The notes beneath the pieces were generated by a model. That model was not told the DNA's origin. It made no database searches and worked only from the letters and a program-made list of their open reading frames with translations. 64,000 nucleotides of DNA from Chryseobacterium oranimense (lineage in GTDB: Bacteria; Bacteroidota; Bacteroidia; Flavobacteriales; Weeksellaceae), in contig NZ_CP104203.1 of NCBI RefSeq assembly GCF_025244725.1, forward strand, positions 2,852,001-2,916,000, written 5' to 3'. Every line of letters begins with the position of its first letter. Position 1 is the stretch's first letter. Shown in pieces: positions 56,030 through 63,809 of this stretch. The position numbers and the translations under genes are program-made.

Positions 56030-57208
56030 ATGTACAGCGTTCGATTAAATTCCATTCTGGATAACGATTTCTATAAAATAACGATGCAAAATGCAGTGGT
56101 AAAACTTTTTCCAAGCTCCATTGTAAAATATGAATTCATCAACAGGGGAAAACATCAGTTTCCCGAAGGTTTTGATGCAGCTCTAAAAGAAGCGGTCAAC
56201 AAAATGGCAGAATTAAAGCTTACCAAGGAAGAAAAAAAATTCATGGCAAGAACCTGTCCATATATAGATCTGCCCTATCTGGATTTTTTAGAAGGCTACC
56301 ATTATGATCCGTCTGAAGTAAAGATTCACCAGGAAGGCAGTGATCTTTCTGTAACCGTTGAAGGGCTTTGGTACAGAACCATCCTTTGGGAAGTTCCGCT
56401 TCTTGCTTTGATCAGTGAACTTCATTATGAAATGAACCATATGGAAAGAGATTCCAATGAAGTTGTTATGAGCAAAACCTTAGAGAAAGCAGATTCTCTT
56501 GCAAGGCTGGGAGTTAATTTCGCTGAATTCGGAACCAGGAGAAGACATTCCTATAAAGTACAGAATCTGGTTATGGAAGCTTTAACGCAAAATAAAGAAT
56601 CTACATTCATAGGAAGCTCCAATGTTCATTTTGCGATGAAATATGGAGTAAAACCTATTGGCACCCATGCACACGAATGGTTTATGTTTCACGCTGCTGA
56701 ATACGGATTTAAAATGGCCAACGAAATGGCCCTTGAACATTGGGTGGATGTGTACAGAGGTGATCTGGGAGTTGCCCTGTCTGACACTTATACTACCGAT
56801 GTTTTCTTCCAGCAGTTTGATAAAAAATTCGCCAAGTTGTTTGATGGTGTGCGCCACGACAGCGGTGATCCTCTGGAATTCGCAGACAAAACAATAGCTC
56901 ACTATAAAAATAACGGAATCAACCCTTTATTTAAGTACATCATCTTTTCCGATGCTTTAAATCTGGAAAAAGTAGAAGAAATTACTAATTACTGCAAAGG
57001 GAAAATTGGGGTATCATTCGGAATAGGAACCAATCTTACCAATGATGTAGGCCTGAAACCAATGAATATAGTAATGAAACTGATCGGCGTACAGGCTCCG
57101 AACAAAGAATGGATTCCTACGGTAAAACTTTCCGACGAGCATGGAAAATACACCGGCGATCCTAAAATGATTGAGCTGGCCAAAGAATTTTTAAGAATAA
57201 AAGATTAG
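56030..57208 (+). CDS. pncB: nicotinate phosphoribosyltransferase (392 aa)
   Basis: Salvages nicotinic acid to nicotinate mononucleotide using PRPP and ATP. Visible features are the N-terminal LDNDFYKITMQNAV, the active-site stretch FAEFGTRRRHSYKVQNLVMEA with its catalytic His, GTHAHEWFMFHAAEYG and FDGVRHDSGDPLEF. The product feeds NadD, whose gene end lies at the left edge of the window, but the genes are not linked. Confidence 0.96.
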   Translation: MYSVRLNSILDNDFYKITMQNAVVKLFPSSIVKYEFINRGKHQFPEGFDAALKEAVNKMAELKLTKEEKKFMARTCPYIDLPYLDFLEGYHYDPSEVKIHQEGSDLSVTVEGLWYRTILWEVPLLALISELHYEMNHMERDSNEVVMSKTLEKADSLARLGVNFAEFGTRRRHSYKVQNLVMEALTQNKESTFIGSSNVHFAMKYGVKPIGTHAHEWFMFHAAEYGFKMANEMALEHWVDVYRGDLGVALSDTYTTDVFFQQFDKKFAKLFDGVRHDSGDPLEFADKTIAHYKNNGINPLFKYIIFSDALNLEKVEEITNYCKGKIGVSFGIGTNLTNDVGLKPMNIVMKLIGVQAPNKEWIPTVKLSDEHGKYTGDPKMIELAKEFLRIKD

Positions 57209-57212
57209 AAAG

Positions 57213-57254
57213 TAGACATTAGACAACAGATATCAGATACCAGACATTAGACTT
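57213..57254. repeat. YAGAnnn heptad array
   Basis: Six heptads in register: TAGACAT, TAGACAA, CAGATAT, CAGATAC, CAGACAT, TAGACTT. The YAGA core is shared with the TAGATTT array at 30769-30803. It fills most of the gap between pncB and the next gene. Confidence 0.7.
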
Positions 57255-57268
57255 TTAAAACATATACT

Positions 57269-57739
57269 ATGAGATTAAAAATTTATTTATCCCTTACCCT
57301 TTTGTCGGGAGTTTTATCTTTCGCTCAGGTAAAAAAAGAAGAAAAGACAACATTCAACCAGGAACTGGCTACTTCCCTTGGTGCCGATAAGTACGGAATG
57401 AAAGCCTATACTATGGTCATGCTCACCACAGGCACTGCAAAAGTAGATGACAAAGCCAAAGTGGGCGAACTGATGAAAGGCCATCTGGCTAATATCGGAA
57501 AGCTTGCCGATGAAGGAAAAATAATTGTGGCCGGACCATTTTTGGAAAAGAATAAAGAAAACTACCGCGGTATGTTTATTTTCAATACAAAGTCTAAAGA
57601 AGAAGCTGAGCAATGGGTAAAGACCGATCCCGCAGTACAGGCCGGCATTTTCAGCTATGAAATTTTCCCGTGGTATGGATCTGCAGCGCTGCCTTTGTAC
57701 CTGAAACATCATAAAGAAATTTCTAAAGAAAATCCATAG
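57269..57739 (+). CDS. secreted YciI-like protein (156 aa)
   Basis: Signal peptide at residues 1-19 (SGVLSFAQV), then a dimeric alpha/beta domain of the YciI type: GHLANIGKLADEGKIIVAGPFLEKNKENYRGMFIFNTKSKEEAEQWVKTDPAVQAGIFSYEIFPWYG has the conserved His, GPF and DP. Most YciI proteins are cytosolic, so the export signal is unusual, though secreted members occur in Bacteroidota. Function unknown. Separated by 2 bases from the next gene. Confidence 0.82.
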   Translation: MRLKIYLSLTLLSGVLSFAQVKKEEKTTFNQELATSLGADKYGMKAYTMVMLTTGTAKVDDKAKVGELMKGHLANIGKLADEGKIIVAGPFLEKNKENYRGMFIFNTKSKEEAEQWVKTDPAVQAGIFSYEIFPWYGSAALPLYLKHHKEISKENP

Positions 57740-57741
57740 AG

Positions 57742-58344
57742 GTGGGATTTTACAGTAATTTTTCAGAAAAAGACCTGATTGAATCTTATACTAATCAAAT
57801 AGATTATCAGGGGAAAGCAGATAAAGAAATTTTAGCCGAAATTTTAAGCAGAGGCTCTTTAGAAAAGTTTCAGGCTAAAATTAATATTCAAAATTCAATT
57901 TTAAATGAACAAAACAGGGCTATAAGAGAAATTCATGGGCACTACATGAACAAATTATCAAAACAAGAATGCTTACAATTAATACATTCTGATTTACTCA
58001 CTGATAAAACTATTAACTTTCTTGTAGAGACAAAGTACAATCAAATACATAAAAATGTTGAAAATTTAAAAGTTGATTCGGAAACGGTAATTAAAGTAAT
58101 CTTCGGAACGTTTGTTTCTTCCGCCATTAGCTCAGTTGTCATTTTTATTCTTCTTTATAAGTTTAACTTCTTAGTAGTTTTTAATTTCTTTTTACTGATA
58201 CCTGTTTATATCATCAACTATTGGATTATAAGATTGATTACCGGTAAAACAAGAGATAATTTAGCTGTATTTATAGGTTCATTTATAGCTACTTTACTGA
58301 ATTGTATATATTTTATCTTATTGTATCAAAGTTCTGAAGCATAA
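57742..58344 (+). CDS. membrane protein of unknown function, GTG start (200 aa)
   Basis: N-terminal ~115 residues are soluble and helical (FSEKDLIESYTNQIDYQGKADKEILAEILSRGSLEKF), then three TM segments at about 115-137, 142-162 and 173-193. It has no recognisable family. The start is a GTG two bases after the upstream stop, indicating coupling to the YciI-like gene. The DNA is noticeably AT-rich. Confidence 0.65.
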   Translation: MGFYSNFSEKDLIESYTNQIDYQGKADKEILAEILSRGSLEKFQAKINIQNSILNEQNRAIREIHGHYMNKLSKQECLQLIHSDLLTDKTINFLVETKYNQIHKNVENLKVDSETVIKVIFGTFVSSAISSVVIFILLYKFNFLVVFNFFLLIPVYIINYWIIRLITGKTRDNLAVFIGSFIATLLNCIYFILLYQSSEA

Positions 58345-58366
58345 ATAAAAACATTCTCGAATTCAA

Positions 58367-58400
58367 AAATCACTATGTAACTTCATGGTGATTTATTTTT
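58367..58400 (+). terminator. terminator after the GTG-start membrane protein gene
   Basis: AAATCACTATG and CATGGTGATTT (58367-58377, 58384-58394) pair with one G-U, then ATTTTTTA. Confidence 0.82.
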
Positions 58401-58461
58401 TATTATATTAGTAATTCATTTTCAATATCATACAAATTAAAACCATCAAAAAATTATTACC

Positions 58462-58698
58462 ATGAAAAAAACAAACTTAACCAAAATTTCAAGAACAGAT
58501 TTGAAAGAAGTATTCGGTGGGTATTTATATCCGGCACCATGTCCAGGAGGATGTCCTGGTGAAGCCATGATCAGATGTCCTGACGGCTCTACCACTATAA
58601 CAAATTTTATATGTATGGGAGGAAGATGTGAACCGGCCGCAATGTGCAAACCATTGGTTCTTGAGCCTTTTCCAGATCCGATTACCATCACTCCATAA
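58462..58698 (+). CDS. GG-leader, Cys/Pro-rich peptide (bacteriocin-like), 78 aa
   Basis: Leader MKKTNLTKISRTDLKEVFGG ends in a double glycine, and the remaining 58 residues contain six Cys and many Pro (APCPGGCPGEAMIRCP, ICMGGRCEPAAMC). This is the style of the bacteriocin-like leader peptides frequent in Chryseobacterium. Whether it is exported, processed or antimicrobial is not known. It is flanked by terminators on both sides and has no transporter or modifying enzyme beside it, as with the related gene at 12033. Confidence 0.75.
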   Translation: MKKTNLTKISRTDLKEVFGGYLYPAPCPGGCPGEAMIRCPDGSTTITNFICMGGRCEPAAMCKPLVLEPFPDPITITP

Positions 58699-58713
58699 TC
58701 TGATCCACAAAAT

Positions 58714-58740
58714 AAGGTGAGCTTTCCGGCTCACTTTTTT
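58714..58740 (+). terminator. terminator after the GG-leader peptide gene
   Basis: GTGAGC, loop TTTCCG and GCTCAC (58717-58722, 58729-58734), then six T. Confidence 0.85.
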
Positions 58741-58833
58741 GCTATATTTAAATAAGTAAAATCTTAGTGAAAATGAAAAAGGTGGTTGCGAATTTCATTG
58801 AATAAAAGCCCACTATACAACACAATTACAATC

Positions 58834-59511
58834 ATGAAAAAAAATTTAAGCATATTTCTGTTATTCTGTTTGTCACTTTTCTGTGCAGGCCAGAATAAGA
58901 AATATGCAGAAATAATCAATTCAGGATATAATGGAAAAATATATTCTATTACAATCAAAATATACAATGACTCCCTTGAAATTAAACCCATTGATTCCTT
59001 AATTTCCATAAGAACCCGCTACTACAATAAAGATGGCAATGCCACGAAAGAATTATATCAAAACGGCAATGATTCTCAAATTACTGATTATGAATACAAG
59101 AATGGAGAAAGAACAGGATATTCTCTGAGTAAAAACGGAGAAGTTATAACGAATGCAGAAATTATTCAGCAGAAGACATATCATCTTATCAATACGTATG
59201 TTTTACATACCATGCTCCAATCAAAAGAAGTATATAAGTACAATAGCCGTTTCAAAATAAAGACCAATGACCGGACCATTTACAACAATCAAAACGGCAA
59301 AATTAAAAAACATTACGCTACAGATTATTACTACGATAAAGAAGGCTTCATTTCCGGATATGATATAAAAGATCTGCTGACTTCTGAAATCACTTTCTAT
59401 AAATTTCAGATCTTACAGAAAGATGTTTATAAAAATCCGAAAAAGCTACTATTATTAAAAAACAATATCCCGTTTCAGATTCATTTAGTAGATATTGAAT
59501 ATTACAAATAA
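58834..59511 (+). CDS. secreted protein of unknown function (225 aa)
   Basis: Signal peptide at residues 1-20 from the ATG at 58834 (LSIFLLFCLSLFCAGQ); a TTG in frame at 58786 would only add a hydrophilic stretch and is rejected. The middle has short repeated strand-turn units (RYYNKDGNATKELYQNGND, DYEYKNGERTGYSLSKNGE, IYNNQNGKIKKHYATDYYYDKEGF) like the wing-repeat proteins with YxxG/xNG turns. No named family. Stands alone. Confidence 0.65.
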   Translation: MKKNLSIFLLFCLSLFCAGQNKKYAEIINSGYNGKIYSITIKIYNDSLEIKPIDSLISIRTRYYNKDGNATKELYQNGNDSQITDYEYKNGERTGYSLSKNGEVITNAEIIQQKTYHLINTYVLHTMLQSKEVYKYNSRFKIKTNDRTIYNNQNGKIKKHYATDYYYDKEGFISGYDIKDLLTSEITFYKFQILQKDVYKNPKKLLLLKNNIPFQIHLVDIEYYK

Positions 59512-59614
59512 TGGCTGAATAAGATCGAATCTCAACAACTTATCAGAACATAAATAATTGATCAAGCCGGAAATTTTAATGGTTTCCCGTAAAAGAAATC
59601 AACTTTTCTTTTCG

Positions 59615-59622
59615 TAATTTTG
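59615..59622 (+). promoter_or_regulatory. -7 box of rmuC, probable leaderless start
   Basis: TAATTTTG, exact TAnnTTTG, followed by AAGC and the ATG at 59627. With the usual 5-7 bases between -7 box and transcription start, the mRNA would begin at or inside the start codon. Confidence 0.55.
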
Positions 59623-59626
59623 AAGC

Positions 59627-61129
59627 ATGGAGATGACCTATTTAATTATCGGATGTATTGTCGGCGGAATTCTGGGAGCCGCTATTTTGTATTTTGCCTT
59701 AAAATCGTCAACGGTTTCAAGAAGTTCTTATGATGAACTAAATAATCTGCACATCAAAAACCATTCGGATCTTGAAAACCTCAATCTGAAAGTTCAGGAG
59801 CTGAACCAAAATATCACAAAAGAAAAAGAACTTAACCAGCAGCAAACCGATCTGTTCAATGACCTGAAAAATGAATATGCCAAAATTTCTGCCGAATATG
59901 CTTCCCTGAATTCCCAGTTTTTGGAGCAAAAGCAGCTTAATGCCAAACAGACCACTCAAATCGAAAATCTGATTTCCGAAAAGCAGCATATTTTTGCTAA
60001 AAACTCTGAGCTCTCAGCTAAAAACGACAGTATGCAGCAGTCTCTTGATACCCAGAAGGAAGAAATTACCAAAATTCAGGAAGAATCAAAACTGCAGTTT
60101 GAAAACCTGGCCAATAAAATTTTAGAAGAAAAAACGGAAAAGTTTACCACTTTAAATCAAAATAACTTAAAAACCATCCTTGAGCCTTTCCAGGAAAAGA
60201 TTGCCGATCTTAAAAACCGGGTAAACGAAGCTTACGAAAAGGAAAATAAAGAACGCTTTTCTCTTGCGGAAAAAGTAAAGGAGCTTGCTGAACTGAACCA
60301 GCAGATATCCGAAGATGCCAAAAAGCTGACCCGAGCTTTAAAAGGAGAAAGCAAAACCCAGGGAAACTGGGGTGAAATGATCCTTGAAAGCATCCTTGAA
60401 AAATCAGGATTAGTAAAAGGAAGAGAATATTTTCTTGAGCACGAGCTTCGAGATGAGGACAATAAAGCTTTATTCTCCGAATTTTCCGGTAAAAAAATGC
60501 GTCCGGATGCTGTGGTAAAGTATCCCGATGAAAGGAATGTTATCATCGATTCCAAAGTTTCCCTTACTGCCTTTACTGAGTTAGTTGATGAAAACGACCA
60601 GGATATTTATGCCATGAAGCTTAACCAACATTTAGGCTCTATCAAAAACCATATTCTCCAGCTGAGTCAAAAGGCTTATGACGACTATGGAAAATCATTG
60701 GATTTCGTCATGATGTTTATTCCTAGCGAGCCGGCTTATATTGCAGCCATGCAGGCAGACCAGAACCTTTGGAATTTTGCCTACGAAAGAAGAATCCTTC
60801 TGCTTAACCCAAGTAATCTGATCACTTCCCTGAAACTTATTGCGGATCTCTGGAAACGTGAATACCAGAACAGAAATTCCATGGAAATTGCCGACCGCGG
60901 GGCAAAACTCTATGATAAATTTGTCGGTTTTGTAGAAAACCTTGAGAAAGTTGGAAAAAACCTTGATCAGGCTAAAAATGTTTACAATGATGCCTACAAA
61001 CAGCTTTCCACCGGAAATGACAATCTTGTGATCCAAACCCAGAAGCTTAAATCTCTGGGGATTAAAAACAAAAAAGACCTGCCACAAAGCCTTATTGACA
61101 ACAGTAACTTTCTGGAAACGGAAAACTAA
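59627..61129 (+). CDS. rmuC: DNA recombination protein RmuC (500 aa)
   Basis: Limits inversion/recombination at short inverted repeats. One N-terminal TM helix (LIIGCIVGGILGAAILYFAL), a long coiled coil at about 35-190, then the RmuC nuclease-like domain: GESKTQGNWGEMILESILEKSGLVKGREYF, MRPDAVVKYPDERNVIIDSKVSLTAF and PSEPAYIAAMQADQNLWNFAYERRILLLNPSNLI. The second block contains the D...D.K motif of a PD-(D/E)XK-type fold. Own promoter directly before the start. Confidence 0.95.
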   Translation: MEMTYLIIGCIVGGILGAAILYFALKSSTVSRSSYDELNNLHIKNHSDLENLNLKVQELNQNITKEKELNQQQTDLFNDLKNEYAKISAEYASLNSQFLEQKQLNAKQTTQIENLISEKQHIFAKNSELSAKNDSMQQSLDTQKEEITKIQEESKLQFENLANKILEEKTEKFTTLNQNNLKTILEPFQEKIADLKNRVNEAYEKENKERFSLAEKVKELAELNQQISEDAKKLTRALKGESKTQGNWGEMILESILEKSGLVKGREYFLEHELRDEDNKALFSEFSGKKMRPDAVVKYPDERNVIIDSKVSLTAFTELVDENDQDIYAMKLNQHLGSIKNHILQLSQKAYDDYGKSLDFVMMFIPSEPAYIAAMQADQNLWNFAYERRILLLNPSNLITSLKLIADLWKREYQNRNSMEIADRGAKLYDKFVGFVENLEKVGKNLDQAKNVYNDAYKQLSTGNDNLVIQTQKLKSLGIKNKKDLPQSLIDNSNFLETEN

Positions 61130-61154
61130 AACATGCCTAATCACAATTTTTGCA

Positions 61155-61162
61155 TAATTTTG
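61155..61162 (+). promoter_or_regulatory. -7 box of the RNA methyltransferase gene, probable leaderless start
   Basis: TAATTTTG followed by CAGC and the ATG at 61167: the same arrangement as at rmuC. Confidence 0.55.
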
Positions 61163-61166
61163 CAGC

Positions 61167-61934
61167 ATGTTGATAGAAAGTTTTCAAAACGATAAAATAA
61201 AAAATGTCACCAAGCTTCTGGCAGACAACAGATTCCGTAAAAAATCAAAAGTTTTTGTTGTTGAAGGACAGCAGGAAAATGAAAGAGCTTTACAGTATGA
61301 TTTTGAACCTGTAGAGTTTTTTATCTGTGAAAATATCTTCAAAGGACAACTTCCGGAAGGCAGAATTCATTATGTAAGTGAAAAAGTTTACGAAAAAATA
61401 GCCTACAGAGGAAGCTCTGAAGGAATTATTGGCATTTATAATACTAAAGAAAATCTTCTTTCATCTTTTGTTCCTAAAGAAAATTCTACCGTCATTATTG
61501 TAGAAGGGGTAGAAAAGCCCGGTAATCTTGGGGCAATCCTGAGAAGCTGCGAAGCTTTTGGAATTGATGCCCTTATTGTTGCCAACGGAAAAGCAGACTT
61601 TTATAATCCTAATGTGATCAGATCAAGTGTAGGCTGCCTGTTCGGAATGGAAGTTTATGATGCTGAAAATGAAGAAACCCTTGAATTTCTGCAGAAAAAT
61701 AAGTTCAATATCTACACAACCCTGATGGACGAAACTGCTGAAGATCTTTATAAAAGAAATTTCACCCAGCGTTCCGCCGTATTATTTGGGACCGAGCATT
61801 CCGGTTTAAGTGATTTCTGGATTGGGAAAGGAAAAAATACCCTGATTCCTATGGCTGGAAGTATTGATTCTTTAAACCTGAGTAATGCTGTAGCCATTAC
61901 GTGTTATGAGTCATTGAAACAAAAGAAAGGATAA
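61167..61934 (+). CDS. TrmH/SpoU-family RNA methyltransferase (255 aa)
   Basis: 2'-O-methyltransferase of tRNA or rRNA with the SPOUT trefoil knot. An N-terminal substrate-binding domain is followed by three SpoU motifs: GVEKPGNLGAILRSCEAFGIDAL, VLFGTEHSGLS and IPMAGSIDSLNLSNAVAITCYE. The target nucleotide cannot be told; rRNA 23S G2251-type (RlmB) or TsnR-like members look alike. Follows rmuC by 37 bases but has its own -7 box. Confidence 0.93.
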   Translation: MLIESFQNDKIKNVTKLLADNRFRKKSKVFVVEGQQENERALQYDFEPVEFFICENIFKGQLPEGRIHYVSEKVYEKIAYRGSSEGIIGIYNTKENLLSSFVPKENSTVIIVEGVEKPGNLGAILRSCEAFGIDALIVANGKADFYNPNVIRSSVGCLFGMEVYDAENEETLEFLQKNKFNIYTTLMDETAEDLYKRNFTQRSAVLFGTEHSGLSDFWIGKGKNTLIPMAGSIDSLNLSNAVAITCYESLKQKKG

Positions 61935-62052
61935 TAGTAAGAAAGGAAGTCTGATGCGGGAAGAGAGAAGTTATTATGATTCATTAAAAAAGCATTACTA
62001 AATCCATCTTCTATCTTCACATCTTCCATCTCTTAACATTAAAGCATAAAAA

Positions 62053-62077
62053 AACCGTCTCACAGGGTGAAACGGTT
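62053..62077. terminator. bidirectional terminator between the methyltransferase and Ala-rich lipoprotein genes
   Basis: AACCGTCTCAC, loop AGG and GTGAAACGGTT with one internal mismatch; T tracts on both sides. Confidence 0.87.
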
Positions 62078-62103
62078 CTTTTATTGTTAAGCTTATGCTA
62101 GAA

Positions 62104-62445
62104 TTATTTCTTAGCAGCGTCTTTAACTTCTTTAGCCGCGTCTTTTGCAGCACCTTTAGCAGCATCAGCAGCACCTTTAGCAGCGTCAGCAGCAGCTTCA
62201 GTTGTAGCTTTAGCAGCATCAGCACCAGCAGCAGTTGTAGCAGCAGCAGCATCTTTAGTAGCGTCAACAGCAACGTTAGCAGCTGAATCAATTACTTTAG
62301 CAGCAGAATCAGTAACTACAGCAGCAGAATCAGCTACGTTAGCAGCAGCAGAATCAGTAGCTCCTTCAGTAGAAGTAGTTTCAGTTTTTTTACAAGCAAC
62401 TAGAGAGATTGCAGCGATAGCAGCTACGAATAATGACTTTTTCAT
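62104..62445 (-). CDS. Ala-rich small lipoprotein (113 aa)
   Basis: Lipoprotein signal with lipobox SLVAC at residue ~18. The mature part is almost entirely Ala, Asp, Lys, Thr and Glu in imperfect repeats (DSAA, ADAAKGAA), which should form a long amphipathic helix, similar in style to Lpp-like or LEA-like proteins. The repetitive GCA/GCT codons give a C/T-rich-looking plus strand; this is coding, not a non-coding repeat. A -7 box, TACCTTTG, lies upstream at 62515-62522. The likely role is envelope or stress related, but not shown. Confidence 0.8.
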   Translation of the reverse strand: MKKSLFVAAIAAISLVACKKTETTSTEGATDSAAANVADSAAVVTDSAAKVIDSAANVAVDATKDAAAATTAAGADAAKATTEAAADAAKGAADAAKGAAKDAAKEVKDAAKK

Positions 62446-62514
62446 AATAAATTAAATTTAATTTTGTTAATATTGTTTTTATAAATTTTCTTCTGTTCTG
62501 TTATTTGAACAAGA

Positions 62515-62522
62515 CAAAGGTA
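62515..62522 (-). promoter_or_regulatory. -7 box for the Ala-rich lipoprotein gene
   Basis: TACCTTTG on the minus strand, exact TAnnTTTG; the leader would be about 65 bases. No clear TTG at the expected -33 position. Confidence 0.55.
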
Positions 62523-62627
62523 GAGCAGATACAAAAGTTGTTTATGAAAAATAATTGTAATACATTTGTAAAATTGTTTTACAAAAAAACAATACTGATA
62601 ATCAACAATTTAATTATTTTATAAAAA

Positions 62628-63809
62628 TTGACAGATTTAGATCTATTGCATTTTGAGCAGTTAAAAAAAGATGTTCAAACAGAATATTTAAAAAAATCTA
62701 CTCCCTCTCATGATGAAATTTCAAAATGGAAGGGAATAGATATTATATATTTCCAGGAAGACCTGCGCAAAAAAGCCAAAGGCAACATCAGCGAAAAATC
62801 TTTTTACACTTATTTTAAAACTTCTCCGGTGACGAAATTACCGCGCATTGATATGCTCAATTTACTGAGTGTTTATGCGGGATACGAATCCTGGTATGAT
62901 TTCAAGAAACAGCATCTTTTTGCAGGAGAATTGCTTCAGGAAAATGAAGATCTTGAGCCGGAAGAAATGAAAGAATTGGAAAAAACAGTCTCTTTATCTC
63001 CCGAACTTCCAAAAACTGAGATTTCTGCCAAAAAAATCGAATATCAGGTTCAGGAAAATGATAATTTACAAAAATCAACAACTGATAATCAGCAAATTAA
63101 AGAAAATCCAAAAACATTCCCCCATACAGAAATACAACCTTCACCACCAAGAAAAAATATCCTCAAAAAAAATGCCTGGGCCATTATTACCTCCATTTTA
63201 ATTGCCATTACCGGAGTTCTTGGTTTTAAAGATGAAATTTTTTCAAAAACTTATAAATATTGTTTTACCGATAAAGACCGCGGTGTTTCGGTAATCAATA
63301 CCCTGGAGATAAGGATCATCAAGGAAAATGAATCTCCATTGTTATATAAAATAAAACCCGGCGAGTGCTTTTATTATTCTACCAAAGATAAAAACATCAA
63401 AATGCAGATCAGCGCTCCTTTCTATGAATATCTGGAAGTGAACAGAAACCTGGAAAATGCTCCGGAAGAGGAAATGATAGAGCTGAAGCCTGATGATTAT
63501 AAAATGGCTGCCTATTATTTCTCTATTAAAGATGTAAAAGGTGGTAATTCTGCGGAACAGGTGGCTCTTATAAAACAAAAAAGAAATCAGCTGGAAAGTC
63601 TTATCAGTAATAATGCAGTTATTTATCAGGTATACGATAATAATACATACGGTATAGAAAGACTTGATAAGCAGAAGTATATTACACTCGTTACAACCCC
63701 TACCACATCTCTTAAAAACCTCAGTGTTATTGAGATGAAAAAAGACAGTAAAGGAAAAATAGTCTCCATTAAATTTAAAATCGCGTCTACAGATGAAAAA
63801 AATAAATAA
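62628..63809 (+). CDS. membrane-anchored protein with N-terminal cytosolic helical domain (393 aa), TTG start
   Basis: Cytosolic N-terminal domain at about 1-85 (KWKGIDIIYFQEDLRKKAKGNISEKSFYTYFKTSPVTKLPRIDMLNLLSVYAGYESWYDFKKQH), a pattern seen in many Flavobacteriia membrane proteins; then a charged linker, one TM helix at about 183-203 and an extracytoplasmic C-terminal domain. The start is TTG at 62628 in an A-rich context; no ATG lies close enough to include the first helix. The DNA-binding-like look of the N-terminal domain suggests a membrane-bound regulator, but this is inference. Its last 17 bases overlap the next gene. Confidence 0.72.
   Translation: MTDLDLLHFEQLKKDVQTEYLKKSTPSHDEISKWKGIDIIYFQEDLRKKAKGNISEKSFYTYFKTSPVTKLPRIDMLNLLSVYAGYESWYDFKKQHLFAGELLQENEDLEPEEMKELEKTVSLSPELPKTEISAKKIEYQVQENDNLQKSTTDNQQIKENPKTFPHTEIQPSPPRKNILKKNAWAIITSILIAITGVLGFKDEIFSKTYKYCFTDKDRGVSVINTLEIRIIKENESPLLYKIKPGECFYYSTKDKNIKMQISAPFYEYLEVNRNLENAPEEEMIELKPDDYKMAAYYFSIKDVKGGNSAEQVALIKQKRNQLESLISNNAVIYQVYDNNTYGIERLDKQKYITLVTTPTTSLKNLSVIEMKKDSKGKIVSIKFKIASTDEKNK

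Noticed and set aside
56018-56037. Possible third copy of the AATTACAC operator before pncB
   Set aside because: Only one half-site (AATTACAC) is present; the other arm does not match and the spacing to a promoter differs.
62095-62345. Possible minisatellite or CRISPR-like repeat
   Set aside because: The repetition comes from Ala/Asp/Lys codons of a small lipoprotein with a good signal peptide; units are imperfect, with no spacers.
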